A DNA stretch of 64,000 bases. Origin: Gordius sp. MW1 (taxonomy: Eukaryota > Nematomorpha > Gordioida > Gordea > Gordiidae). Location: assembly GCA_964036665.1 (NCBI GenBank), contig OZ038529.1, positions 21,214,060 through 21,278,059 on the forward strand, in the 5' to 3' direction. Within the stretch, counting starts at the first letter, position 1. The number at the start of each line of letters is the position of its first letter. The notes beneath the pieces were generated by a model. It had not been told where the DNA came from. It saw only the letters and a list, made by a program, of their open reading frames with translations, and searched no databases. Below, in pieces: positions 12,143 to 24,319 of this stretch. Both the position numbers and the translations under genes were made by a program.

Positions 12143-15100
12143 CTAATCCGAATCTTCCGATAAATTCAATGCAAAATCATTTTGTAAAGCTGAAGATGAG
12201 AATTTAGTTTTTTTCTGACGAGCCGATTTTCTTTGCCCAGCTTTGCTTGGCGGTTTTGTGGACGTAGACTTTTGAGAATTTCTCGGTCGTTTGGGCATTA
12301 CTATTGAACTTTCCAAAGATTTCTTGGTGCTTGCACCCTTAAAATTATTTCTGATCTTTGCGAGAGCATTTTGTATGCGCTTATTAGGTAAGGGTTCTTG
12401 GTAGATATCGGGGAGTTCAGGAGCACAATATTCGTCCATAGTGTGCTGAATCTAATTACAAACAAAAGTTTAATTTAGCATTTAATAAAAATAAAAAATC
12501 TCACTAAATAGTGGTAAAATTAGTATTATATGCAATGGCTGCCCGCTAGATGGTATGCTTAAATGAAATTTGCTAATAACCATGGTTAGTTTAAAGCAAG
12601 CCTACTCGAAACCAGGGTCGATCTAACTACCACGACCAGTTACTTCAACATTTTGTCTACCCGTGCTTCGACCGGATCATTAAGTAGCACGCCCACGCCA
12701 CGCTTGATGGGAGTAGTGCAAAAAATATGCTACTATCCTATGTTAAGGTTGTAGATTTTTATCATAATAACGTCTCTAACTAAACACAATATATTTATAT
12801 CGACACACATTTAGATGATTATTAAAGCGTTATGATATAGGTCCTTAAACTTGAGTTAAAGCAAAAGAACAAAATAATTGCTCTATCAAAAATAAGCAAA
12901 GTTTCATGGCACTGTACTCTTGACTCAAACTTCATTTAAAATGTAATAATTTCTTTCAATAACGATTACAATATAAGAGCTTAAACTCTCATACCCGTTT
13001 TTCGGCTAGGCGTTTCCTCAAGGGATTTAGGTAGGATTCCAACTTATCTTTCGTCCATGAGAGCTTAGTTTTCACAAAATTCTGCAGGGCTTCGAAATCG
13101 GGACTGCCCCAAGCAAAGGTTTCGCGCGATTCTTCAACCTTGGGTTGCATGAAAGCTTGATAAACGGGTTGTTCTGGAAAGGATTCGGGTATGAACATGT
13201 CTTTCAACTTTTTTCGCAAATTACTAAATTGCCCCGAGTTCAATGGTGTTGCGTATTGTGCTCCGTTCCACCACTCTCTGCCACATAAAAATAAGCATAA
13301 GTTCCCCGGGTAAAAAATAGACCATTTACATAGTTTTGCCTTTGACTAAATTAAATTTTGACTATCAAATTAAGCTTTAAAGTTAATACGGATATTTTCG
13401 TTTAGCCTCTATAGAATCTGAACAAATGAGTTATAGTATAGCATGAGGATGGTGATAAAGTTTTAGCCAATTTCAATGTTTAAACTGCAGCACTTATCTA
13501 TAAAAAAATAGAGAAAAAACCAATCGGTGACGCTATAATAATTAGGCCAATAAAGAAAAGATATATATATAAAAAAAATATTTCGGGGCTCAACCCAAAA
13601 ATAGATTTTGGCCCTAAATTTATAAATTAAAATAATTAACTTCAAAAACTAAATTTCAGCAGCAAAATTCAAACAAAAATTGATATCGTTTGTTTAAATG
13701 CGGCATGATCGTCCCAGTTTCCCCAGCCAAATTTGGCTCTTTATTGCAAAAATAAAATTTGTAAATTCCAAACAATTTTGCACAAGGTTTTGTAAAGCGA
13801 TTTGTTGTAACCTTTAGTTATGTGGCTAAAAGGCGCTAACACATGGGCGTAGCCAGCATTGGAATTAGAGGGGTGCAATGATGATTTAGGGAGGGGCAAA
13901 ATGAACATTTTTTGACTTTAAAGCCATAATTTATTAAATTGCAACAAAATTTTCGATTAAGAGGCATCAATAATTGGGGTGTTATGTAGGTTAATTACAC
14001 ATAATGTTGTCTGATATGTGTTTCATCAGTAAAATATATATGAAATGTTACTTGAAATTTTGTAAATCTTCGAAAGTAGATATGCTGAATTCGGACAATA
14101 TTTCCAAAGCCATAACAGGCCCAACGCCTCTGATACCGAACGAGTAATCGCATCCAACCAGCATGGCTATCAGTATCAGCTTTTCTCTATCCAAACCTAA
14201 AAATAAAAACGAATTTTTAACGTTAGCATGCAAAAATCTGAAGTTGTATATTAACATTTTTTTGTAATTAATTTAGTATTGCTTACAACAGTTTTTGTAT
14301 GATATTTCTAAAAATTACAAACAATCCTTGCGTAGAATAGGTTAGATTTTAAATTTTGTGACTTCCGTTGTCAATTTAAGAAAACAATATAGTTAAAGAA
14401 AAAATTCTCAGACGACAGGCAAATCAAGGACAGCAAACGAAACTAAACGATAGACCGAACTCAAAAACATTCACACCAAATAATAATTGTCAAACAGCCC
14501 TCCTAGCGTATAAACAAAACGCCCGAATACATAAAAATAAGCCTTTATTTAAACGATCTGCATCAAAATTTACTAAAAGTTATATCTTATAAAAAATCGA
14601 TACATAACCACATATTTTCTAAAACTGTTTCACAAAACAATAAATCTCTGCAGCCCTTTAATATGCGTGACTATTAAACTTCGTGTCAACAACAGCAAAA
14701 AAATGCAATGCAACGGACCTAAGCTCTTTTCCACGCTCTGCATCCCATAATATTCCACGTCTTTTACGGTGGAATAAAAGTTTTTGTAAACTCGACTGCC
14801 ACCAAACAACAGGATATCGCTATCGTCGGTTATGGAGCCGTGAGTCAAGCCCAGCGTATCCAGGTACGCGCACTGAGCTTCAGCTTCCATGGGGGCTATG
14901 ATCCAAGGAATTCCCATTATTCTAAATAATTCCTAAAGCAAAGCAAAGCAAAGCCAATTAGTGTTGTAAAAACGGCTAGGTTTCGTTTGGTCAACCTTTG
15001 GTTTTAGTCGACTATACATTTACTTACAACACTAAAAGTCCAGCGCGGCACGGTTGGAAAAAAGTGCTGAAAGATTGAAATTGATCGATGCGAAATGTTA

Positions 15101-18100
15101 ATACTTATTAGTAGAGCGATTAAAATGCTTCCCCATTTATTTAGAGATTAAGCAATCGTAAAATAGAGGTGTAATTGGGCGAAAAAAGGTTATATAAATG
15201 CTGAAAAATTTGGGAGCAAAGGATTAGGAAGTTATGAATTAGGCATCACAATAAATAATATTTGGCCAATGGTCATTTTTTTCATTGGTCAGTAGCCAGC
15301 GGACGGTCAAAAATTCATATTATCAATGGTATTAACAAGAACAAAATATTAATTTAATTTAAAAAAATTTAAAAAAAATTCGTCCTCTCCCTGGCTTGAA
15401 CCCGGGATATCCAGGTCACAAAGCTGGCGCCAATAACTTGGTGGACGACGACGGACGACGGACAACCAAAAACGAGCCCATAAATTGCATAGCAATTAAT
15501 TTAAGCAGGCGCTTAAATGTAGGAAAGTGCAAAAGATCGAGTGAAGTACATTAAACAAATCAATTACTAAGAACATTAAATCCCCTAAAGCAGTCTTTCT
15601 ATGTTTTCATCCCTATGGTAGTAGCCGGGGGGGGGGGAGAAAGATCCTTATATATTCAACGAAATTATTATTTAATTACAAAAATCATCGTTAGGGTTCT
15701 TCTTAAATCATCATAAAACAATTTACACTCCATTCATATATCTCTAAATCCCAGCAATAATTCCCATACCGCACTGATACTTTGTGAACGACTTATGTCA
15801 AAAATTCCATTACAAGTTAAAAATTTTGGTAAAATAATATAATTTATTATAAAACATTTGGGTTATCAAACGAAAAGTTTATAACCTGCGTTTCCTCATA
15901 TATTGCTTGTGACATGGTTTTGCTGTAACGCTCCAACTTTCCCTTCTCTGCGTTTAAAGCCATCACATCGTCGAATCTTTCTCTCGGTTCTTGAATTAAT
16001 TTGTCCTAAAAATCAAATTATTCTTATTATTTTTAAAAAATATCAAGAATAATAATATTATTTAAAATTTATCCACTTTTATTCATTAAATACCTCATTT
16101 AATTCGGTATTTATTGAAGCTTCAATAAAAATAACATTACCTATTCCTTTATTCAAACATTTATCAGAATACATATAATTATTTCATTTTATAAGTAAAT
16201 TTTATAGATTTAATCAAAATTGTTGCAATAAAAATTACTTTAATCAACTTAAGAGTAGGATTAGTATCAAACAAATTAGGTTGTTGCTCGTGGTCATTAT
16301 CGGTTAAATACGCGACGGCTCTTATATTGTCAGTGTCCCGTTGTCCTATATGTCAAAATAAAACGTCAATACTTTCAAAAACAATAATGTTCAATTTGAT
16401 CAAATTAGATTATATAGTAACTTACACAAAGGTGCCTTTTATTGTTTAATTTAACATTAATTCTCCCATGATAATAGGGAAGTGATAAAAAAATAGATGT
16501 TATGAGAAAAATAGATTTCCGATCTATTGTTGTCTAAAAATCAACCCCCATTTGCGAATGTCAAATTGAGGTGATGAATCTCTATTATAGAATGATACTA
16601 AGGTTACAAGTTAAACCAATTTTACCTTGATCTATCGTTATTTTTGGAGATTTTAAGCTATCGGATGGTGGATTAATATTCGTTTCAAAATATGTATCAT
16701 CCGTCCACACTATAGGTTTATTAGATCTTTGGAATGCATTCGCGGTGTTGAGCATTTTGACTTTGACTGGCTTGGGCTGGAAATTAACTCCTTTCTTCAC
16801 ACCTTTGTGATGGAATTTACGATTATTAAACAACGATTTTTTGTAAGCCTCCTTGCGCCTCTTCAAATTCAAAAAAGTGTAGGCCCTCTTTTTAGCCTTG
16901 AAGCGCGGCTTTTTAATGGTAACTTTCCTTTTCAACACGATTTTGGAAGGCAATCCCTTATCAATATTTCCAGAAACAACGTTATCCTCGACTGAATTTT
17001 CATTAGAAGCTTCACATTCTAGTTCGGTAGTTAGCCTTAGCCCAACTTTAGCTTCTCCAGGCAAAATATCAATTTTCAAAATATCGGAATCCTTTATCTC
17101 TCGAGAAGGGGAGCTAGCTCTTGTTTTAAAGGGCTCCTCAGCCGTGTGAATTGCCTTTTCATCGCCGAAATTTCTAAAATATACATTGCCAGCCCCTACC
17201 ATATTTTCCCCATAAGCTGAAGAAGTATTCTTTTCTAAACTCTCCTCATTCTTTTCCACGGGTTTAATGGGCGCGGGGTTATTAGTGCCTTTTCTCTTCA
17301 CTAACACGTAATGCACAGTTTCGTCAGAGGCCATCCGTTGAATTTGGGCGTCGCTCAGGTCTTGATAAGAAAAATCTCGCTTGGCCGTAGATATTTTGGT
17401 AACGTGATCCAGGTTCATACTCCGATTAACGCGTTCTATCTTGGAAGATATTTTGCTCAGGTCCAACAAACGGTTTATTTGGTATTGAGAAAAATCGGTG
17501 ATTTTCTGTATAAAATTAAATAAAACTTTTTGAAAATTTGCCAGTGTCAATCATTAGATATTTACTCGGGCGAGGTCAAAAAAATTAAAGCCAACCCGCG
17601 GTCATAAGCTAGTCTATTTGCAAAAGCGAAATAAAAGTCTTTTACAGAAGCATAAGCCCACAGTTATTAAAAATCTCCACGGCAATTATGCATAAATTAC
17701 AAGTTGGACAATGGACGGACGGACGGACAACGAAAAGCGAGCCCATAAATTGCATAGCAATTAAAAGAAACTTCGATCTATTTCTATGAGACTAATGGTA
17801 GGGTTAAAAACACAAAATTAGCATGGACAAAATCCAAATTTTTAACTTAATTAGCAAAGTATAAGGATAAGCATTATTCAAATACTTAAAATATTAAAAT
17901 TGAGGATGCATTGAACCTTTATTGAATTTTAAGGGTCAAAAAAATGTTTATGCGATAAAATCTGAAGTTTTAGGCCAAAACAATCTAATATAAATTGCTT
18001 TTCTTTTGAAACAAAACTAACATCGCTTTTGGAGATCAAGTTATTGACTGGGGGATGTTTAGTGGCTCTCTGTAGTTCTTGTAAAATTTCGTGCTGAATA

Positions 18101-19204
18101 TCATTGGGCAACTTATTGAAAGCTTCAGAATCAATATCAACATCTTCACCCATTTGAGCTAAATGCTTTAAAGCTTTAGCAATGGATTGTTTGCGTTTTT
18201 CCCATCCTACATCTACAAAAGCAAATATATATTAATAATTAATTTTTATAATATAGCTATTGACAAATGTATTATTATTATTAACATTATTTAACTATTA
18301 CAATTAAGCAAGAATCAATAATCACAGGCATTTTGTGATGAAATTTAATAATAATCAACATAATTAAAATGTTTTTTAGTATATTTAAAATATAAATATA
18401 TAAGAAAAATTTGGGTTATTATGAGCGTTGTTAACCTTATATTTCTAATAATGTTGATCTCAAATGTCATCAGTATCAATTAGCAGTTTAAAGTAAATTT
18501 ACAACATTATTCTTTTAACAATATATTTAAAAGGCACTTAATAAATGTAAAATATTTTTATAAATTATAGAATTGTAATACCAGAAAATAAAAAATAATA
18601 TTTTTTAATTTAGATATAACAATTAATTGTACATGTGCAAATTATAGGAATATATAGAATGTACCAAAATTCCTTAGAGCATTAGGGTAATTATCATCCG
18701 GTAACTCAAAAAGATCTTTTTCTTCATAAGTCTTGAAAGTTTTTCGATTGATATCAGTATCAGTTCCAAGGTATTTGTTTAAAATATCTTCCCAAATTTT
18801 GTTTTTCACAATTCTACTGTTAATATCTTCAATATTTTGCAATGTATTATTTCGTTTTTCTTGCCGGGTTAACTAAATAATATAATTTTTATTAAATTAA
18901 TAATTACCATAGTGCGTTTCTTTAATTGAGGGACTCCTCCATCAAAAACAAATATGGGTTTTATTTTGTAATGTAAAAGCTTAAATAGACGAGTTAGTAT
19001 CAAATGGATGTGAGGTTTATCATTAGCAAGATTAGGATTTGAATAACCGTGGAGGGCATGATGAAGCCATATGCTAATATCTATAAAAATGTTAATTATT
19101 AGTTATTATAAAATACCAATGGCTAAAATTTTTCCCTCTAATGAATCTGGTTTGACGGGGTAAGCGCAACTTTGTAGTATTGCCCATAAACCTGTAACCC
19201 CCAT
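12143..19204 (-). CDS. ERCC5: ERCC5/XPG orthologue, NER 3' structure-specific endonuclease (11 exons)
   Basis: Makes the 3' incision in nucleotide excision repair and partners TFIIH. Exons in transcription order: 19204-19117, 19080-18908, 18872-18665, 18212-18022, 17505-16626, 16345-16239, 16005-15886, 14932-14719, 14196-14052, 13277-12995, 12451-12143; the sum is exactly 906 codons (905 aa; human 1186). Domains: XPG-N (MGVTGLWAILQS, DISIW with Asp30, FVFDGG with Asp76); a long spacer holding VDIDSEAFNKLPNDIQHEIL and DFSQYQINRLL, the spacer motifs typical of XPG; XPG-I (Glu605/Glu607 in MEAEAQC, Asp626/Asp628 in TDDSDI, Asp677 in GCDYS); a helix-hairpin-helix (GIRGVGPVMALEIL); and EWW. The C-terminus has QHTMDEY, a weak PIP-like motif, and a Lys/Arg-rich NLS-like tail. 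All catalytic acids are kept, so the enzyme should be active. The shorter length comes from the spacer. Confidence 0.95.
13842..13965. mobile_element. GTAGCC MITE, left fragment (ERCC5 intron)
   Basis: Begins CATGGGCGTAGCCAGCATTGG, followed by the GATTTAGGGAGGGGCAAAA body. The right terminus is missing. Confidence 0.7.
14959..15034. mobile_element. Short hAT-type hairpin MITE (TAGTGTTG family)
   Basis: TAGTGTTGTAAAAACGGCT at the left, and TTACAACACTA at the right only 76 bp away, so this is an internally deleted copy. It lies in the ERCC5 intron directly upstream (in transcription) of the catalytic exon 14719-14932. Confidence 0.7.
15381..15451 (-). repeat. tRNA-like sequence, probably a SINE head
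   Basis: Read on the minus strand, it has a T-loop-like GGGTTCAAGCC, a D-arm-like CCAA-GTTA-TTGG, an anticodon-arm-like CCAGC-TTTGTGA-CCTGG and partly paired ends (about 5 of 7 acceptor pairs). Several stem mismatches argue against a working tRNA. It is followed by an A/T-rich tail and sits against a GGAC-rich element, which suggests a tRNA-derived retroposon. Confidence 0.35.
15452..15500. repeat. GGAC-rich dispersed element, copy 2 (terminal part)
   Basis: GGACGACGGACAACCAAAAA, then CGAGCCCATAAATTGCATAGCAATTAA: the same terminus as the copies at 7383 and 17764. The proximal body of those copies is absent; a tRNA-like segment lies there instead. Confidence 0.55.
17563..17764. repeat. GGAC-rich dispersed element, copy 3 (ERCC5 intron 4)
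   Basis: Long match to 7150-7383, including GGGCGAGGTC, AAAGCGAAATAAAAGTCTTT, GGACGGACGGACGGACAAC and the terminal AATTGCATAGCAATTA. Confidence 0.6.
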
Positions 19205-19441
19205 CTTTTAGAACATATGTAATTTAAAATTTAGTAACAACCAACTCATCAACTCATCACTTTTGCTACAAATAGCATACAACTTTTTAAAAACTTTCGT
19301 AAATATGATTGGATATAGGATTCTAGAATAAACACTAAGATTAAAGTTAGTTAATTGTTAAAATTCTTAAAGGCATATGGGGGGGGGGGGGGGGCATATA
19401 TGATTCTCATCAGTCGACCTGAGTTGCAACGCGCTTAGTTT

Positions 19442-19609
19442 CATTGGCGTAGCCGGGGGGGCGCTGCCCCTCCCCCTAAATTGCGAGAGAAAAAAAATTT
19501 CAAAGCAAAAACTTTTAAAAATTAAAAAAATTTATGTTTTGCCCCCCTCTAATTAAACTTTTAAACGTTTTGTCCCCCCCCCCTAATCCAAAACCTGGCT
19601 ACGCTCATG
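19442..19609. mobile_element. GTAGCC MITE
   Basis: CATTGGCGTAGCC at the left and CCTGGCTACGCTCATG at the right, with a CAAAAACTTTTAAAAATT body and C tracts. Flanks CTTAGTTT / TTTACTTT match at 6 of 8. Confidence 0.8.
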
Positions 19610-19878
19610 TTTACTTTCGTTTTGTTATAAGACTACTTGTACATCGACAATCAATTTTGTAATAGCTATTTATCCTAATTTTTTTTTACACAAAAATTTT
19701 TGCTTTATATTTATTTAACAATTGTTGTGGTGTTATAGAAATCGAATAAATCGTATAGTATCGCAATTATTCTGTTGTGCTGATTATAGTGTAATCATGA
19801 TGGACAGCTTTTGCATTCTAGAAGGTACAACCGCGGCGGGACTTAATATCGCGCGAATTAAGGAGAATGTATTGAAAT

Positions 19879-20016
19879 CATGGGCGTAGCCCGATTTTGG
19901 ATTAGGAGGGGGGCACATGATTTTTTTAATTTTTAAGGGTTTTTGCATTTAAAAAAAATTTGTCATTTAAGGGGGGGGGGGGGGGGCCTGCCCTCCTCCC
20001 CCTGGCTACGCCCATG
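19879..20016. mobile_element. GTAGCC MITE
   Basis: CATGGGCGTAGCCCG left end and CCTGGCTACGCCCATG right end, with an uninterrupted G tract of about 16 in the middle. Confidence 0.82.
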
Positions 20017-20894
20017 TTTAAAGCAAACTAAATTATATCGGGATATTACGAAAATATATATAAACGTTCGATTGCTGGATAATTCTAATTCGCGTTTCTC
20101 ATCTGGGATCTTTTTGGATCAAACTCACCTTCAATGAGGGGAGACTCTAACATTTACCTTCAGTGAGAGGGATGAAACATTTACGCTCAGCGTAATGATT
20201 TACGTTCAACAAGGGGATTTATCATATAACGAGAGTGTACAGAAGAGTGTAAACATGATGCCGACCGCGACAATAATAATTTAAAAAAATTAGACCTTTG
20301 ACAAAAGATGTGTATCGTGAATACTTTTGCCTTATTGGGAATTTGTTCTTCCGACAATATCTTTTTAACGAGGTTGGCTGTTATCGTTACTCATTCCTCG
20401 AGGCATCCAATAATGAACCATTGGCAGACCATTGTCTTTACCCTTTTAATTGTACTCTGATTTCATTTTCTTAAGAATTCGACCAGATATAGGCGACACT
20501 ATATTGATATCTTATGAGACCACAATATCACTACTTTTTTTTCTCTATTTTGGCCATTATGTTCATTAGTGCGTCGCCCCCTCTTTAATGCAGTCTGCCT
20601 GCCATCTGTATGGTGCATTCTCAGTCTATTCTCTTGGCCTTCTATATAAATGATAATACTCCAATCTTTTTCATCTTCTTTTTATTTTTTTTTTAATAAA
20701 CTCCCTACCGATTAATCCCACTATCATTGTTCTTTATTCCGATTTGCTTCATTTGGTTTGTTCTAAGATCTGTACCCGTTCCCCAACTTTATGGTACAAG
20801 AGTTTGGAGACTTTTAAATATAATTTATGGCCTATCGACGTTTCCTTTAACATTTTTGTTAAATTTGAATTTTAAACTTGTGTTTTTTCTAGTT

Positions 20895-21037
20895 ACAACC
20901 TTCTGTGATAGTGATGCGGAAGACTCTATAAAAATTTTGACGCCGAGACAAGAATTTGAAGAAATGAGTCGAACTCGAGGCGAAAATTTACCTCGTGACG
21001 AGATTTTATATTTCCTATCTTGGCTTTTTCTTAATTG
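20895..21037 (+). other. Coding-like fragment, unrecognised
   Basis: After a CTAG that could be a splice acceptor, the frame reads SDAEDSIKILTPRQEFEEM and then SRTRGENLPRDE before ending in AT-rich sequence. Composition is protein-like (mixed charged residues), but no family is recognised. Its last third lies inside the first unit of a tandem duplication, and the second unit does not keep the frame. It may be a decayed exon or transposon piece. Confidence 0.2.
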
Positions 21038-21676
21038 ATCATCATAATCAATATAATTAAGTATATATTTCTATTTTACATGATTCACATTTAGGATGTT
21101 AAATATTAATTATACCCAAGTTTAATTAATATTAAATCTATATCGGCGTTACATTTAAATTTTAGTAATTTTAGCTTGTTCAGTATAATAAGAATGGCCT
21201 TAGAGCTTTTAAATAATTTTTTATATATTTATTAATTTTATCCTGAGCATTAGGATAAAACGCCCTTCGGGCGCAGGTGGGGGCTTCGCCTCAGACCCTC
21301 GTTGGGGGCTCCGCCCCCAAAATCGAACTCGAGGCGAAAATTTACCTCGTGACGATATTTTATATTTCATATCTTGGCTTAAATTTTTCTTAATTGATCA
21401 TCATAATCAATATAATTAAGTTTATATTTCTATTTTACATGATTCACATTTAGGATGTTAAATATTAATTATACCCAAGTTTTATTAAATCTATATCGGC
21501 ATTACATTTAAATTTTAGTAATTTTAGCTTGTTCAGTATAATATGAATGGCCTTAGAGCTTTTAAATAATTTTTAATATATTTATTAATTTTTTCCTGAG
21601 CATTAGGATAAAACGCCTTTCGGGCGCAGGTGGGGGCTTCGCCTCAGACTCTCGTTGGGGGCTCCGCCCCCAAAAT
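20969..21676. repeat. 354-bp tandem duplication with GC-rich hairpin cluster
   Basis: Unit 1 is 20969-21322 and unit 2 is 21323-21676. Both begin TCGAACTCGAGGCGAAAATT and end in a GC block (GCCCTTCGGGC, GGGGGCTTCGCC, GGGGGCTCCGCCCCC). The units differ by scattered substitutions and small indels, so the duplication is not a trivial assembly echo. The GC block stands out sharply from the AT-rich surroundings. Confidence 0.85.
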
Positions 21677-21687
21677 ACATGTTAATT

Positions 21688-21813
21688 CATGGGCATAGGG
21701 AGGGGTAAAATAAAAATTTTTCGCAATTTTAGCCATAATTATATCAAATTTGTTCAATTTTTGGATTTACAGGGGGCAGTCGCCCCTCACTGCTACCCCT
21801 GACTACGCTTATG
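21688..21813. mobile_element. GTAGCC MITE (diverged)
   Basis: CATGGGCATAGGGAGGGG at the left and CTGACTACGCTTATG at the right; directly follows the tandem duplication. Confidence 0.65.
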
Positions 21814-22375
21814 TGTCAAGTCATTTATATTGACTTTATATCTAATTTTATACGTTCGATATCCAGTCTTATAGCATTTCGAGATACAATAGGATTGATA
21901 AATTTTTTATTTTGGAGATATTCACAAGTGCTCTTATGTCTGCTCATGTTAATGACCTATATTAGTATTTATAAAATATGTTAAATATTTATTAATTTAG
22001 AATTACATTTTTTAATTTTAAACATAAGGAGGCACAAAGGGGCAGCTGCACTTTAAACACATTATCAATATCATGATTAATTTTTCCAAAACTCATCATT
22101 TTGCTCCTTCTTAGACCAACCCCCCCCCCCCCAGTAAAATTCTGACTATACTGGTAAGTTTTTTACTTTTTTGCGCCTAATATTTTAGCCTAAATACGTA
22201 AATTCCTAAATTAATATGTCATAGTAACTTTAGAGCCATACCATACCCATACGATCCTTTTTTACATTTTGGGTAGGGACCCCACTTGATCAACTGGGCG
22301 CGAATTTGTTATTTTTACTTTTGTTATATTGACTTTCCTTGGGTGCCACGTTTACTGACGGCCTCAAAGTAATAT

Positions 22376-22430
22376 TAGGACAAGTTTTGGCAAGGGTCAA
22401 AAAAAACCATAAAATCAAACGGATTAGCTC
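22376..22430. repeat. Short dispersed repeat, copy 1
   Basis: TTAGGACAAGTTTTGGCAAG followed by GTCAAAAAAAACCATAAA. A closely similar stretch occurs at 34669-34725. Function and borders unknown. Confidence 0.45.
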
Positions 22431-23145
22431 CATTTAGAAACATTAGTGTAAGAAAGAGGTATATTCGCATGCAAGTGAATGTACCTGCCCTAAATAATTT
22501 ACATTTTATGGCATACAAATTTGAACGATTGACTTCCACAAAAATGATCCTAAATTTTGGTCATAATCAAATGAATCAAAGATGATATATTGCAATCTAC
22601 TCTCGTTACGTCTTCTCTTCATCAATCAAAAATGATGAATACCTAATAAATTGTGGTCAACCATTGATATTAGTAATAATATGATATATTTCAAATCTTG
22701 CAAAAAGCTTGTGTGTCCAAATAAGAGCGCCGCCAAGGCAGCCTTTGATAAAATTTGTTACGGCGATGAGGTGAAAGGGGACCTCTTTGTATATGTATGA
22801 ATGTATTTTTGACATCTGAAGGACAATTCCTTTGACTTTTTTTCTATTCAATTTAATTGAAACGTTTAGAGGATAAAGACAGTAGTCATCCGTTGACAAT
22901 AAATGACTTGTATCTATGTAAGGCTAAGGTGTTGTCCACCCGTAATTATTTTCTTGGCAATTAAATTACATTGTCATTTGGCGCATCACAGGTGAGGACG
23001 ACTCACTAATTGAGCAGCCAGTAATTTTTGAAGCGAAAAGTTAAGGTTGTGCAACTAACCTTTTATTTTTCTAATTATAGTTAGGTTTTAGTGTTGCTCC
23101 AGTTTATTCTATACCTTATTCATAAAAAATTTATTGGCATATAAT

Positions 23146-23265
23146 CATGGGGGGGGGGGGGGCAATAATGATTTAGGGAGAAGCAAAAAGATCATTTTTT
23201 GAAGTTTTAGCCATCATTTTAACAAATTATCGGATTTAGAGCCCCTTGGGGGCGCCCCGCCCATG
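23146..23265. mobile_element. GTAGCC MITE with eroded left terminus
   Basis: CATGGGGGG left end (G run expanded into the terminus), AATAATGATTTAGGGAG body and right end CGCCCATG. Flanks CATATAAT / CATATAAC match at 7 of 8. Confidence 0.75.
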
Positions 23266-23589
23266 CATATAACCTGGGATATAACTCATAGGAACCATAA
23301 TATCAACTTTATATTATGTTTCCAGGTACACTCGTTGGGATTTTATTTTGTAAATAACTTTAATTTTTATAGTGGAAACTGTATATATTAAATAAAATAT
23401 AAAAAATATTAATTAAAAAATAGAGCTTCTTTAAGCATCTCAATTGAGTAGACCTATTCAAATTAATAATATTTTCATCAGCCGTATACATAAAAGTCAT
23501 ATTACATCCATTAAAAAGTACCACTTTTGGTGAATAAATATTTTGGTGATGGTATTATATCTTTCTGCAAAACCCTGAAATAAGTCTAT

Positions 23590-23677
23590 TTTTTAAAAAA
23601 ATTATGTTTTGTCCCCCTCTAAATGAACTTTTAAACGTTTTGCCCCCCCCCTAATTCAAAACCTGGGTACGCCCATG
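23590..23677. mobile_element. GTAGCC MITE, right fragment
   Basis: ATTATGTTTTGTCCCCCTCT, AACTTTTAAACGTTTTGCCC, then ACCTGGGTACGCCCATG; the left part is missing. Confidence 0.7.
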
Positions 23678-24189
23678 ATGATATATATAGGACACATAAT
23701 GAATAATCTTACCGATTAAATTTAATACGCTTTTTAGAAAATAACACTCCCCCCCCCCCTTTATTAAGTTTAAATAGCTTTATATTTTCACTACTTACGA
23801 TTTCAACCCTAAAAATCAGCACTATCTGCTCCTCGATCTTGACTTATTTACAATATTAAACAAATTTGCAAATTTAAATTACTTAAAATACCAGCCAAAA
23901 TATACTCAATAAAACATATTTTAAAATGTGACATTAAAACAAAAAATTTTAAGGTAGTCCTTAAGCGGCTAAGGCAAGTTATTAAAAAATCTTGGCAACT
24001 GCTTTAATCTAGAATTACTAACTTATCTTCTATAAAACTAAGGCCAGGAAGTCGGACTCTTCAGATATTATCTCGCTTTGTATCCTTTTGCAGTGTTATG
24101 ACTAATTCCCAAACCATTTAAGTTGACTGCTAGGCAAAAAACACATATCCGGCATCTGATTACAAAAAAGATCCAAATTCAAAAATGTA

Positions 24190-24319
24190 CATGGGCGTAG
24201 CCTGGGGGTGACAGGGAGTGAGTCACCAATTCAGAAATCCTCTACAATTTTATAAAATTTTGGCTAAAATTTTAAAAAATTATTTGTTTCCCTATAATTC
24301 CAACCTTGTCTACGCCATG
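24190..24319. mobile_element. GTAGCC MITE with exact 8-bp TSD
   Basis: CATGGGCGTAGCCTGG left end, TGTCTACGCCATG right end. Perfect duplication AAAATGTA at 24182-24189 and 24320-24327. The body has lost most of its G tracts. Confidence 0.85.

Noticed and set aside
15381..15451. Functional tRNA gene
   Set aside because: The T-stem has two mismatches and the acceptor and anticodon stems are imperfect; better explained as a retroposon head.
16729..17523. Plus-strand ORFs opposite ERCC5 exon 5
   Set aside because: The minus frame holds the XPG spacer motifs; the plus frames are incidental.
19381..19394. Repeated G-rich copies considered as a CRISPR-like array
   Set aside because: Copies are dispersed over 60 kb with inverted ends and target duplications, not regularly spaced direct repeats with spacers.
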